9,375 bases of DNA, from assembly GCA_958435885.1 (NCBI GenBank), contig CAUBHZ010000048.1, positions 1-9,375 on the forward strand, in the 5' to 3' direction. The stretch is from an uncultured Intestinimonas sp. Lineage in GTDB: Bacteria > Bacillota_A > Clostridia > Oscillospirales > Oscillospiraceae. The position numbers and the translations under genes are program-made. The notes under the pieces were generated by a model. That model worked only from the letters and a program-made list of their open reading frames with translations. It ran no database searches and was not told where the DNA came from. Of the stretch, positions 1 to 6,829 are shown one piece after another. Position 1 is the stretch's first letter; each line of letters begins with the position of its first letter.

Positions 1-1342
1 CGCCGCACCGCACGGCGCCCTCCTTCCGGGCCACGTCCACGGTCATGGAGAAGAGGCGGTCGGTGGAGTCCACCTCACCGGTGAGGTAGGGGTGAACGCC
101 CCAGGAGATGGCCAGCTGGCGGCGGGTCTGCTCGCTCTGGCACACGGCAACGATGGTGCAGGCGGGACGGTACCGGGAGATGACCTTGGCGGTGTGGCCA
201 GACTTGGTGGCGGCCAGGATGGCTTTGGCGCCCAGGTCCATGGCGGTGAGGCAGCAGGAGTGGGTGATGGCGTCGTTGATGCTGGAGACGCCGGGGGTGA
301 GGGAGTTCTCACGGAAGCGGCCCCAGTAGTCGATGGCGCCCTCGGCGGCCACGGCGGTATCCACCATGGTCTTCAGGGCCTCCACGGGGTACTTGCCGGA
401 GGCGGTCTCACCGGAGAGCATGACGCAGGAGGTGCCGTCGAAGACGGCGTTGGCCACGTCGGAGACCTCGGCGCGGGTGGGCCGGGGGTTGCGGATCATG
501 GAGTCCAGCATCTGGGTGGCGGTGATGACCGGCTTGCCCTGGCGGATGGTGGCCTTGATCATCTTCTTCTGGAGGATGGGCACCTCGTGGGCGGGGATCT
601 CCACGCCCAGGTCGCCGCGGGCCACCATGATGCCGTCGGAGGCGGTGATGATCTCGTCCAGGTTGTTGACACCCTCCCGGTTCTCGATCTTGGCGATGAT
701 GCGGATGTGCTCTCCGCCGTACTCCTTCAGGCAGGCCCGGATGTCCTCCACGTCGGCGGCCTTCCGGACGAAGGAGGCGGCGATGAAGTCAAAGTCGTTC
801 TCCACGGCGAACTTCAGGTCCTCCTTGTCCTTCTCGGTGAGGGAGGGCAGCTGGATGTGGACGTCGGGGATGTTGATGGACTTGTTGTTGGAGAGGGTGC
901 CGCCGTTCTCCACCTCGCAGATGACCTTGCGGCCCTCCACCTTCTCCACCTTCAGCTCCACCAGACCGTCGTCCACCAGGATGCGGCAGCCGGGTCCCAC
1001 CTCCTTGTGGAGGTTCTGATAGGTCACGGAAACCTGGGTCGCGTCGCCGGCCACCTCATCGGTATTCAGAACGAAGTGACCGCCCTTCTCCAGAGTCACA
1101 GGGCCGTTGGCAAAGGTCTTGATGCGGATCTCGGGACCCTTGGTGTCCAGCATGGTGGCCACCGGGTAGCCCAGGGTGTCCCGCACATGCTTGAGCATAT
1201 TGAGCCGGGCCAGCTGCTCTTCATGGCTGCCGTGGGAGAAGTTGAAGCGGGCGCAGTTCATACCGCCCAGAATGAGAGCCTTCATCATCTCCTCGCTGTC
1301 CACAGCGGGACCCAGGGTGCAGATCACTTTCGTCTTTCTCAT
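1..1342 (-). CDS. pyk: Pyruvate kinase (3' end cut by window edge)
   Basis: Catalyses the last step of glycolysis in the cytoplasm: phosphoenolpyruvate plus ADP to pyruvate plus ATP. 447 codons are visible. The start is MRKTKVICTLGPA, the usual beginning of the barrel domain. NFSHGSH is at about 34-40 and MLDTKGPEIR at 64-73. The B domain lies roughly at 75-170. IIAKIENREG (215-224) carries the catalytic Lys218 and metal-ligand Glu220; MVARGDLGVEIP (239-250) carries the second metal Asp. PTRAEVSDVANAVFDGTS (288-305) and LSGETASGKYP follow. The C domain begins around 350 and runs off the left edge; the family is usually 470-480 aa, or about 580 with an extra PEP-utiliser-type domain, so at least some 25 residues are missing. 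The ATG at 1342 has AGGAGG at 1351-1356, 8 nt upstream. Family assignment is secure. Confidence 0.97.
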   Translation of the reverse strand, partial: MRKTKVICTLGPAVDSEEMMKALILGGMNCARFNFSHGSHEEQLARLNMLKHVRDTLGYPVATMLDTKGPEIRIKTFANGPVTLEKGGHFVLNTDEVAGDATQVSVTYQNLHKEVGPGCRILVDDGLVELKVEKVEGRKVICEVENGGTLSNNKSINIPDVHIQLPSLTEKDKEDLKFAVENDFDFIAASFVRKAADVEDIRACLKEYGGEHIRIIAKIENREGVNNLDEIITASDGIMVARGDLGVEIPAHEVPILQKKMIKATIRQGKPVITATQMLDSMIRNPRPTRAEVSDVANAVFDGTSCVMLSGETASGKYPVEALKTMVDTAVAAEGAIDYWGRFRENSLTPGVSSINDAITHSCCLTAMDLGAKAILAATKSGHTAKVISRYRPACTIVAVCQSEQTRRQLAISWGVHPYLTGEVDSTDRLFSMTVDVARKEGAVRCG

Positions 1343-1346
1343 AAGG

Positions 1347-1366
1347 AATACCTCCTGATAGGTATT
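1347..1366 (-). other. Inverted repeat around the pyk ribosome site
   Basis: AATACC (1347-1352) and GGTATT (1361-1366) are perfect 6-bp inverted arms with an 8-nt loop. In the mRNA the 3' arm overlaps the last two bases of AGGAGG (1356-1351) and the loop holds the rest. A weak hairpin here could partly mask the ribosome site, but it may be chance. Confidence 0.3.
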
Positions 1367-1398
1367 AAGGTTTGTTACGTATGAAAGTCTACTCGCTT

Positions 1399-1427
1399 AT
1401 CATACTACATCCCTTCCCATTTTGGAA
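1399..1427 (-). promoter_or_regulatory. Possible sigma-A promoter of pyk
   Basis: On the minus strand a good -10 hexamer, TATGAT (1404-1399), stands 17 nt from a weak -35, TTCCAA (1427-1422; 3 of 6 matches to TTGACA). It would give a leader of about 50 nt before the pyk start. The position is right, but the -35 is poor, so this is tentative. Confidence 0.35.
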
Positions 1428-1470
1428 GTAAAATTTTTTAGAATTCTGCAAAAATGGACCTGCCAATTTG

Positions 1471-1521
1471 GTGAAAAATGACCGGAGGGGCGGGCAAAAT
1501 CATCCGTCCCTCCGGTCATTT
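1471..1521 (-). terminator. Intrinsic terminator of the sigma/SLH operon
   Basis: A 14-bp perfect stem (arms 1476-1489 and 1508-1521, minus-strand 5' arm AAATGACCGGAGGG) has an 18-nt loop and is followed on the minus strand by a run of five T (CATTTTTCACC). It begins 22 bp after the stop of the stalk-domain gene, so it ends that operon before the pyk promoter. On the plus strand the tail is interrupted, so it acts mainly in the minus direction. Confidence 0.9.
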
Positions 1522-1543
1522 CAGCCTATGGACCTCTTTCTGC

Positions 1544-2560
1544 TCAGCCCGCCGCATCTATGGCGGCGGCGAAACAATTCAGGCCCTTCTGGGCGTCATT
1601 GAGTTTCGCGTAACGCCCCATAAGGGTAATAGATACGCTGTCCTTTACGTTCACCGCCTCCCGGAACGTGATCGCGTTGGCCCGGAGTCCGGCGCTGTAA
1701 TAATCAAATCCGCTGAACACCGTCGTACTGACGGCAAGCTCGGGGAACGCATATTTGTCCAGGTAATGGTGGGAGGGGGAGGGGAGCTGGCCGATCTGCC
1801 GCAGATAGCCCTTGATCTGGTCCAGCATGTCAGCTGCCTCCGCACCGGGGAGGTCGGACGCATCCACCAGGGCCTGGCCCACCTCCGCCGCCTTCCAGTA
1901 GAGGGCGTAGGCCTGGTCCAGATAGGTCTGCATCTCCTGGAGCTGGGCCTGGGTGGCGGGGGTGTCGATGCTGATGAGTTCATCCTGATAGTGAGGGACC
2001 CCTGCCAGCTCGGGCACCCAGGTCACCACCTTGCCCATCCGCTCGCCCACGGACCGGAGGGGGAGATAGAGGGTGTCGTCCACAAAGAAGGGATAGAGGG
2101 CGGTTCCGCCGCTGGCAAAGGTCCAGGGCGTCCCGTCCACCGTCACGGTAAATTGGCGGAGCAGCCGGACGTCGGCTCCCTGAGAAAAATAGCGGTCCAG
2201 CACGGCGAAATCCGCCTCGTTTGACGGCACTGTGCTGTTGCTGAGCTTCGTCCGAACAAATGCCTCCTTGCCCGTGGCAAAAGCGGCCTTTCCAGTGGCT
2301 CGGTCCACCGAAAGCGTACAGCCCAGCCAGTCGGCGGCGGTGTTGGCGGGCATGTAGATGGTCCCGTTGTAAGAAAACAGGTATGTTGTTTTACCCTCCG
2401 CATTGGCGAACTCAGCGTCCTGGCCGTCCACATAAACATTTTGCATATAAGCCGTGACATGGGTTGCAACCGGTGCGGCGGCACACAGGTTAACCGCCGA
2501 AAGCAGGACCAGCAGCACCGCCATGGCCAGGGGGATGCTCTTCTTTACGATCCGTTCCAT
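1544..2560 (-). CDS. Secreted stalk-domain (copper amine oxidase N-like) protein
   Basis: 338 aa, last gene of the sigma operon. An N-terminal signal peptide (basic MERIVKK, hydrophobic 9-24, likely cleavage after CAAA near 29) predicts export. Residues about 36-95 and 137-182 look like halves of the copper-amine-oxidase N-terminal or stalk fold (PF07833-type): VYVDGQ, NGTIYMPANTAADWLG, VTVDG, DDTLYLPLRSVGERMG and VTWVPE. Despite the family name, no enzyme domain or copper site is seen. In clostridial surface proteins these folds act as wall-proximal or substrate-binding modules. The C-terminal half (about 200-338) looks helical and I do not recognise it. The start at 2560 is chosen because GGAAAGGAG lies 7 nt upstream; the frame stays open to 2695, but earlier starts lack such a site and would overlap the SLH gene. 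Exact role unknown. Confidence 0.8.
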   Translation of the reverse strand: MERIVKKSIPLAMAVLLVLLSAVNLCAAAPVATHVTAYMQNVYVDGQDAEFANAEGKTTYLFSYNGTIYMPANTAADWLGCTLSVDRATGKAAFATGKEAFVRTKLSNSTVPSNEADFAVLDRYFSQGADVRLLRQFTVTVDGTPWTFASGGTALYPFFVDDTLYLPLRSVGERMGKVVTWVPELAGVPHYQDELISIDTPATQAQLQEMQTYLDQAYALYWKAAEVGQALVDASDLPGAEAADMLDQIKGYLRQIGQLPSPSHHYLDKYAFPELAVSTTVFSGFDYYSAGLRANAITFREAVNVKDSVSITLMGRYAKLNDAQKGLNCFAAAIDAAG

Positions 2561-2607
2561 ATGGATACTCCTTTCCCGTCTCACAAGTTCCTTCACCGGA
2601 CGGGCGT

Positions 2608-2622
2608 CAGAACGCCGTTCTG
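2608..2622. repeat. 15-nt palindrome between the SLH and stalk genes
   Basis: CAGAACG and CGTTCTG are perfect 7-nt inverted arms around one central base, in the 116-bp gap between the two surface-protein genes. There is no T-run beside it, so it is not an intrinsic terminator. It could be an RNA processing hairpin, a binding site or chance. Confidence 0.4.
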
Positions 2623-2676
2623 CGGCTTTTTCCAAAACCATTTCCACCACAAAATCCCGCCCGGACAAAAGCCCAC

Positions 2677-3405
2677 TCACAGGCCGAAGGACCATTCCAT
2701 CACGGTCTCTCCTATCTTTCTCGGTGTCTCCAGCCTGTGGCTCTCCCAGCCGAAGCCGCCCGGGCGCTCCACCTGCTCCCAGTAGCTTACCCGCTCCAGA
2801 TCCAGGGCGTGATAGACCATGAGGGCGGCGTGTTCCCGGTCCAGAGGCTCGTCCTCCGCCCCTTCCGCCTGGCCCTCATAGAGGCCCAGCTCCTCCGCCT
2901 TCTCGTCCACGGCCTTTGCCCAGCCCGCGCCGGTAAAACCCGCCGCCTCAGGATCGTAGCCCGCCATTGCCAGGAGCATTTTGGCCGCCTCCCGGCCGGT
3001 CACCGTCCCGTCGGGGTCAAAGGTGCCGTCCGCCCTGCCATTGGCGATCTCCAGCGCATGGCAGTATTCGATCAAATATCTGGCCCAGTGGCCGGAGACG
3101 TCGGAGAAGGAGAAATTGGTCAGGGGACGGTTCGGGTCCTCCAGCCGGGGCATTTTGCCGCCGTTGAGGATGACGCAGATGATCTTGCACATCTCCGCCC
3201 GGGTGACTGCCCCCTTGGGATCGAAGCTCCCGTCCTCCTTTCCCTCCAGGACGCCCAGGTCCACCAGGGTGTTCACCGCCTCGGTCTCCCGGATCTGTCC
3301 GGCGTCGGTAAAGGCCGCCGCGGCGCAGAGGTTGAAGAGCATGAGTCCCAGCAGCAGGGCGGCCAGCAGCCGCATGCGGTTGCCTTTGTTTTCCCGATGC
3401 ATCAT
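2677..3405 (-). CDS. SLH-repeat surface protein
   Basis: 242 aa, third gene of the sigma operon. A signal peptide covers about 1-30 (MRLLAALLLGLMLFNLCAAA), followed at once by S-layer homology repeats. Repeat 1 is about 31-83 (GVLEGKEDGSFDPKGAVTRAE). Repeat 2 is about 99-150 (FSFSDVSGHWA, then GRADGTFDPDGTVTGREAAKM). Repeat 3 is degenerate at about 161-202 (GWAKAV, LDREHAALM). A 40-residue tail without recognised motifs completes it. Three SLH repeats normally bind pyruvylated secondary cell-wall polymer, so the protein is expected on the outer wall face. It carries almost no cargo domain. The start at 3405 (or the adjacent ATG at 3402) follows GGAG by 10 nt; that site lies 17 bp after the anti-sigma stop, so the two genes are probably co-transcribed. 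Confidence 0.88.
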   Translation of the reverse strand: MMHRENKGNRMRLLAALLLGLMLFNLCAAAAFTDAGQIRETEAVNTLVDLGVLEGKEDGSFDPKGAVTRAEMCKIICVILNGGKMPRLEDPNRPLTNFSFSDVSGHWARYLIEYCHALEIANGRADGTFDPDGTVTGREAAKMLLAMAGYDPEAAGFTGAGWAKAVDEKAEELGLYEGQAEGAEDEPLDREHAALMVYHALDLERVSYWEQVERPGGFGWESHRLETPRKIGETVMEWSFGL

Positions 3406-3422
3406 GATGTGATCGCTCCTTT

Positions 3423-4763
3423 CTATCCTTCAACTGTCATGGTCTCACCGCAGAAGGTGACGCTCTCCACCTGGTCCAGCTCCACCGGCTCCTCCAGCTC
3501 CCAGACCAGCTGTTCCTTGGAAATGGCCAGGCCGTTCTCCCATGTCTGGGCGGCCCGCACCCCGCTGCGGACCCCGGCCTGCGTGCCGTCCCAGAGCGTC
3601 ACCACCGGCTTTTCCAGCGTTTCCAGCCGGGTGGTGCCGCCCCAGCCCGTACAGGCCACAGAGACGCTGAGTGTGGAGAGCGAAACGCCCTCGATGTCGG
3701 TCTCCAGCCCGTCCGCCCCGGTGACCGTACCGCCAGGCCAGGCCAGCTCCAGCGAATCCACCGGCTCCAGGGGCACCTGGAGCGCCCAGTTCCCCGACAC
3801 GGCGCCGCCCTGGGTGGAATAGTCCCCGTTGAAGAAGAAGATCTGGCTGTTCAAAAGGTCCTCCCGGGCCGGGCAGCCCGCCGGGAAGGCATAGTCCACG
3901 CCGTCGGAAAAGGCGGCCATACACTCCATTTCATAGATATCAAAGGGGGGACGCTGGAGCAGGAGCAGGGTGACGTCCTCCCGCCACTGGAAACGAACGT
4001 GGAGCCGGCCATCCTCGGCATAGCCCATGGAGGAGATCCAGATGCCCGGCTCTTCCCCCTCCGGCAGGGGACATCTTTCCCAGTCCATCTCCATCCGGTT
4101 CTGCTCCGGGAGGAGATACCGCTTCCCGTCCTCCCCCACGGCGCTCTCCAGCAGGCCGTCCGGCACCGCCTCCGCCAGCCGCTCCATGTTGAAGTCCACA
4201 AAGAAACCCTGGTGGCCGGGGACGATCTCCCGGGCGGAGAGCCGCAGCGTCTCCGCCTGGGTCTGGCGGTAGAAGGTCCGGCTGAAGAGTAAGGTACCGG
4301 ACTCCGGGTCATACGCCGCCATCCCTCCGATGACGCCCGGGATGATCTCCCCGTCCAGCTCAGCACTCTGGGCGTTGGCGCTCAGGTCCAGCTCCGCCCC
4401 CTGGCGGAGGCGGTCCCCCTCCAGGTCCCGGAGGGTGAGGTAGACCCGGATCACGTTCCGATCGGCCAGGGCGGCGGCCACCCCCAGCTCGAAGCCCTGG
4501 TCGGTCACCGTCACCTGGGGCCGGGTGGCGTAGGACGCCCGCGCGCCCAGGTGGGCCTGGATGGCCTCCCAGATGGCCGGTCCGGCGGCCAGGGCGGCGG
4601 TGAGCAGCGCGGCGCAGACGGCCACGGCCACGATGGCCCTTTTGAAGCCGGAGCGGCGGGGCGGCGCTTCCATCCGCCGCCGGACGGCCCGCTCCATCTC
4701 CGGGGTAAAGCGCACCTGGCTGAGGGCCAGATCCAGGCGCGCGCCAACATCAGCCCTCCTCAT
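3423..4763 (-). CDS. Membrane anti-sigma factor, DUF4179-like
   Basis: 446 aa, single-pass membrane protein. The short cytoplasmic N-terminus (1-41; LDLALSQVRFTPEMERAVRRRM) resembles the sigma-binding segment of DUF4179/RsiV-type anti-sigma factors. One membrane helix covers about 42-60 (AIVAVAVCAALLTAALAAGP). The rest, about 385 residues, is predicted outside the cell and rich in beta strands; I see no lysozyme-binding DUF3298 region such as RsiV has, so the signal sensed is unknown. The gene overlaps the sigma-factor gene by 14 bp. Its ATG at 4763 follows AAGGAG by 7 nt, which lies inside the last codons of the sigma gene, the coupling expected for a sigma/anti-sigma pair. Release probably depends on regulated proteolysis, as in related systems, but that is inference. 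Confidence 0.8.
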   Translation of the reverse strand: MRRADVGARLDLALSQVRFTPEMERAVRRRMEAPPRRSGFKRAIVAVAVCAALLTAALAAGPAIWEAIQAHLGARASYATRPQVTVTDQGFELGVAAALADRNVIRVYLTLRDLEGDRLRQGAELDLSANAQSAELDGEIIPGVIGGMAAYDPESGTLLFSRTFYRQTQAETLRLSAREIVPGHQGFFVDFNMERLAEAVPDGLLESAVGEDGKRYLLPEQNRMEMDWERCPLPEGEEPGIWISSMGYAEDGRLHVRFQWREDVTLLLLQRPPFDIYEMECMAAFSDGVDYAFPAGCPAREDLLNSQIFFFNGDYSTQGGAVSGNWALQVPLEPVDSLELAWPGGTVTGADGLETDIEGVSLSTLSVSVACTGWGGTTRLETLEKPVVTLWDGTQAGVRSGVRAAQTWENGLAISKEQLVWELEEPVELDQVESVTFCGETMTVEG

Positions 4764-5262
4764 CGTACCACTCCTTCAGCATGGGCTTGAGCCGTTCTCT
4801 GGCCCGTTTGAGGCGCACGGAGACCGTTCCCTGGGGGACGCCCAGCATCTGGGCGATCTCCCCGGTGGAGCAGTCCCGGTAATAGTAGAGCACCACCACC
4901 TGGCGGTATTTGGGAGGCAGGGCCAGCACCGCCCGCACCACCGTGTCGTCGGGGGTCTCCGTCTCCCCGGCGGGACACCCCTCCAAAAAGGACAGGTCCA
5001 CCCGCCGCCGGTTCCAGGGGGAGCGCAGCAGGTTGCGGCAGACGTTGGCGGCGATAGCGGTGAGCCAGGTCTTTTCCGACGCCTCCGCCCGGAAGCCGCC
5101 ATAGCTCTGCCAGGCCCGGACGAAGGTCTCCTGGGCGGCGTCCTCGGCCAGGGACAGGTCCCCCAGCATCAGCAGGCACTGGCGCAGGATGCCGTCGCCG
5201 TACTCCGCCATCAGCCGCCCGATCTCCTCCCGGGCGTCGGTCTCCCGCAGGGCACGGTCCAT
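4750..5262 (-). CDS. ECF RNA polymerase sigma factor
   Basis: 170 aa, cytoplasmic, typical length for a sigma-70 family ECF factor. The sigma-2 domain is about 15-82, with AEDAAQETFVRAWQSYGGF at 39-57 (region 2.2/2.3) and KTWLTAIAANVCRNLLR at 64-80 (region 2.4). Sigma-4 is about 105-162: LPPKYRQVVVLYYYRDCS, then the helix-turn-helix GEIAQMLGVPQGTVSVRLKR. No sigma-1 or sigma-3 region is present. Together with the DUF4179-like partner this resembles the ECF30 (SigV-type) group. The start is set at 5262 (MDRALRE) because AAGGAG ends immediately before the ATG at 5271, leaving no spacing, whereas 5262 has 9 nt. It is the first gene of the operon and lies directly behind an ECF-type promoter, so it probably activates its own transcription. 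Confidence 0.92.
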   Translation of the reverse strand: MDRALRETDAREEIGRLMAEYGDGILRQCLLMLGDLSLAEDAAQETFVRAWQSYGGFRAEASEKTWLTAIAANVCRNLLRSPWNRRRVDLSFLEGCPAGETETPDDTVVRAVLALPPKYRQVVVLYYYRDCSTGEIAQMLGVPQGTVSVRLKRARERLKPMLKEWYDEEG

Positions 5263-5284
5263 GGTCCTCATCTCCTTTCACCCT

Positions 5285-5315
5285 TATAGACACCTGAGCG
5301 GGGACATTCGTTTCA
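5285..5315 (-). promoter_or_regulatory. ECF-type autoregulatory promoter
   Basis: On the minus strand, -35 TGAAAC (5315-5310) is separated by 16 nt from GTGTCTATA (5293-5285). This matches the AAC-rich -35 and GTC-containing -10 used by Gram-positive ECF factors. Transcription would begin near 5280, leaving an 18-nt leader that contains the ribosome site. No second copy of this pair was noticed before other genes in the window. Confidence 0.7.
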
Positions 5316-5322
5316 CTTTTTC

Positions 5323-5353
5323 AAAAAAAGATGGACGCTTTTCGCGTCCATCT
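5323..5353 (-). terminator. Intrinsic terminator of the secreted-protein operon
   Basis: A 10-bp perfect stem (AGATGGACGC, arms 5329-5338 and 5344-5353) with a 5-nt loop is followed on the minus strand by seven T. It lies 38 bp after the stop of the gene ending at 5392 and 7 bp before the -35 of the next operon, so it insulates the ECF promoter from upstream reading. Confidence 0.93.
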
Positions 5354-5391
5354 CAGAAGTGTTTCTATTCTGTATGCAAAAGGACGGTCCG

Positions 5392-6750
5392 TCAGCCGGT
5401 TTCCACGCCGTTGGCCTCGGGGTCCACATCGTTGAGGTTGCTCCCGTCCCAGTTTTCGCTGTGGAAGACCTCCACGGTCAGGGAGGTGAGGCAGAGGGCG
5501 GAGCCGGAGCGGTTCTCCAGGAAGAACTGGTAGGTGCCGCTTTCGGGGATGCGGAAGCTCACGGCGGTGTCACCCAGCACATAGGTATCCACGGCGTCGG
5601 TGAGCTGGCCGTTGTGGAGGTAGCCCACCTTGACACTCTGGCCGAAGGGATAGTTGGCGCTCTCCACGGCGCCGACACGCAGGAGCACCTGGTCGCCCTT
5701 GGAGAGGGTCCAGCTTCCGCCGTTGTTGGTCAGGGTCTCCATGGTCAGATGCCGGAGGGTATGGGGGGCGGCGCTGTCGTTCACCAGGGCCACGTCACCC
5801 TGCTCATAGCGCCCGAACTCGTTTTTCGTCCGGCTCTCGCCGCCGGAGCCCTCCAGGGAATCGGTGCGGGTGTCCGCCGCCACGGGGGTGCTCTCCCCGG
5901 TGTAGAGGTCGATGCGGTACAGGCTCCCGTCCGGGCCGTAGGCGTTCAGCAGCCCGTCGTAGCGCACGTCCTCCAGGTAGGTGAGCTCAGAGGCGGGGAG
6001 GGGGATGGTCCGTGCGCCGCCCTGGGCGTAGGCGATGCAGAGGGCGGGGGCGCCGTTTCTGGTGCCATAGAGGATGGTCCCCGCCGACGCCGTCTTTTCC
6101 GCCGCCACGGACTGGAAGGAGGTCCGCAGGCGGGCAGTCTCGGCCTCATAGGTCAGCAGGGGTGCCGCCCCTCCAGCCCGGTCGTAGAGGGACAGGGCGT
6201 CGGTGAGGCAGTCCCGGCGGGTGTAGGTCCCGGCGGTCTGGCCCTCCGTACCGGCCTGGACCCCGCAGAGTGCGGCAGCCTTGCCCCAGACGGCGGAGGC
6301 GGCGGCGCTGCCGGCGGCGGCGTCCGGGGAGAAGGTGCCGTTCCCGGTGCCGCTGGTCAGACCCAGGGCCAGGGCCCAGTGGGCGGCGGCGCTGGCGGTG
6401 TCGGAAAAGGCGTCCGCCCGGTAGGCGGTGGAGGCGGCGGAGGCCGGACGGACCTGGGCGCAGTCGGCCAGGAAGTTCTCCAGATCGGAGCCGTAGCAGG
6501 CCGCCGCCACGGTGAGGGCGGTCTCCACCAGCTCCAGACGGGTGGCGGGCCGGTCCAGATTCTCCCCCATGCCCTCGGCCGCCAGCCCCAGGCGCAGGGC
6601 CTCCCGGACCGGATAGTCGGCCACGGCCTGGAGGTAGGCCGCCGGCTCCGCCGCATCGGGGGCGTTGGGGGCATAGGTCAGGGCGCCCGCCGGCAGGGCG
6701 CAGGAGAGCAGGACCAGGGCGGACAGCGCGCCGATACACAGTTTTTTCAT
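5392..6750 (-). CDS. Secreted protein with degenerate SLH-like repeats
   Basis: 452 aa. The signal peptide is about 1-23 (MKKLCIGALSALVLLS, cleavage near PAGA). Residues about 35-85 and 112-162 resemble weak SLH repeats (DRPATRLELVETAL; DAFSDTASAAAHWALALG; GNGTFSPDAAAG), with a possible third near 177-190, but the key positions are eroded. The middle (about 222-292) has short beta motifs such as DGSLYRIDLYTGE, as in propeller-like or DUF5050-like sequences. The end (about 345-428) is a predicted beta domain with a motif, ESGTYQFFLENRSGSAL, shared with the upstream neighbour. The tail is acidic. The ATG at 6750 has GAGGTG 6 nt upstream; the GTG at 6759 lies inside that site. It is the second gene of its operon, 79 bp after the first. 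Function unknown; a wall-associated surface role is likely. Confidence 0.78.
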   Translation of the reverse strand: MKKLCIGALSALVLLSCALPAGALTYAPNAPDAAEPAAYLQAVADYPVREALRLGLAAEGMGENLDRPATRLELVETALTVAAACYGSDLENFLADCAQVRPASAASTAYRADAFSDTASAAAHWALALGLTSGTGNGTFSPDAAAGSAAASAVWGKAAALCGVQAGTEGQTAGTYTRRDCLTDALSLYDRAGGAAPLLTYEAETARLRTSFQSVAAEKTASAGTILYGTRNGAPALCIAYAQGGARTIPLPASELTYLEDVRYDGLLNAYGPDGSLYRIDLYTGESTPVAADTRTDSLEGSGGESRTKNEFGRYEQGDVALVNDSAAPHTLRHLTMETLTNNGGSWTLSKGDQVLLRVGAVESANYPFGQSVKVGYLHNGQLTDAVDTYVLGDTAVSFRIPESGTYQFFLENRSGSALCLTSLTVEVFHSENWDGSNLNDVDPEANGVETG

Positions 6751-6775
6751 TTGATTCACCTCATGTCAGATCACG

Positions 6776-6806
6776 CGCTGCCCGCTTTCCACCGGGCGAC
6801 GCAGCG
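6776..6806 (-). other. GC-rich intercistronic hairpin
   Basis: In the 79-bp gap between the two secreted-protein genes, outer arms CGCTG/CAGCG and inner arms CCCG/CGGG form a stem with a 5-nt bulge and an 8-nt loop. No T-run follows, so it is not a normal terminator. It could stabilise or process the mRNA and set different levels of the two proteins. Confidence 0.4.
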
Positions 6807-6829
6807 AATTGTTTTTTGAACGCCTGTTG

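Noticed and set aside
92..1384. A 430-codon open frame on the plus strand opposite pyruvate kinase.
   Set aside because: Antisense shadow of a well-conserved gene in GC-rich DNA. Its Gly/His/Val/Leu-rich translation has no recognisable family, and the minus strand gives a textbook pyruvate kinase.
1544..2560. Copper amine oxidase enzyme.
   Set aside because: Only the N-terminal stalk-like fold is present. No catalytic domain or topaquinone motif is seen, so no oxidase activity is proposed.
2561..2695. Longer N-terminus of the stalk-domain protein (start 2695).
   Set aside because: It would place 45 charged residues before a good signal peptide and overlap the SLH gene, with no suitable ribosome site.
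2737..3822. A 361-codon plus-strand open frame spanning the SLH and anti-sigma genes.
   Set aside because: It crosses two real genes on the other strand and has no coherent protein features; a GC-driven shadow.
5263..5271. ATG at 5271 as start of the sigma factor.
   Set aside because: The ribosome site AAGGAG directly touches this ATG. The ATG at 5262 has normal 9-nt spacing.
6671..6750. Lipoprotein reading of the cysteine in the signal peptide (LLSC) of the 452-aa protein, and likewise ALSC in the 157-aa protein.
   Set aside because: Position -2 is Leu rather than a small residue, and ordinary AxA cleavage sites lie a few residues later. A standard signal peptidase I site is more likely.
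5359..6819. A 486-codon plus-strand open frame opposite the 452-aa secreted protein.
   Set aside because: Low-complexity Gly/Val/Ala-rich translation with no signal or motif. The minus frame has a ribosome site, signal peptide and terminator.
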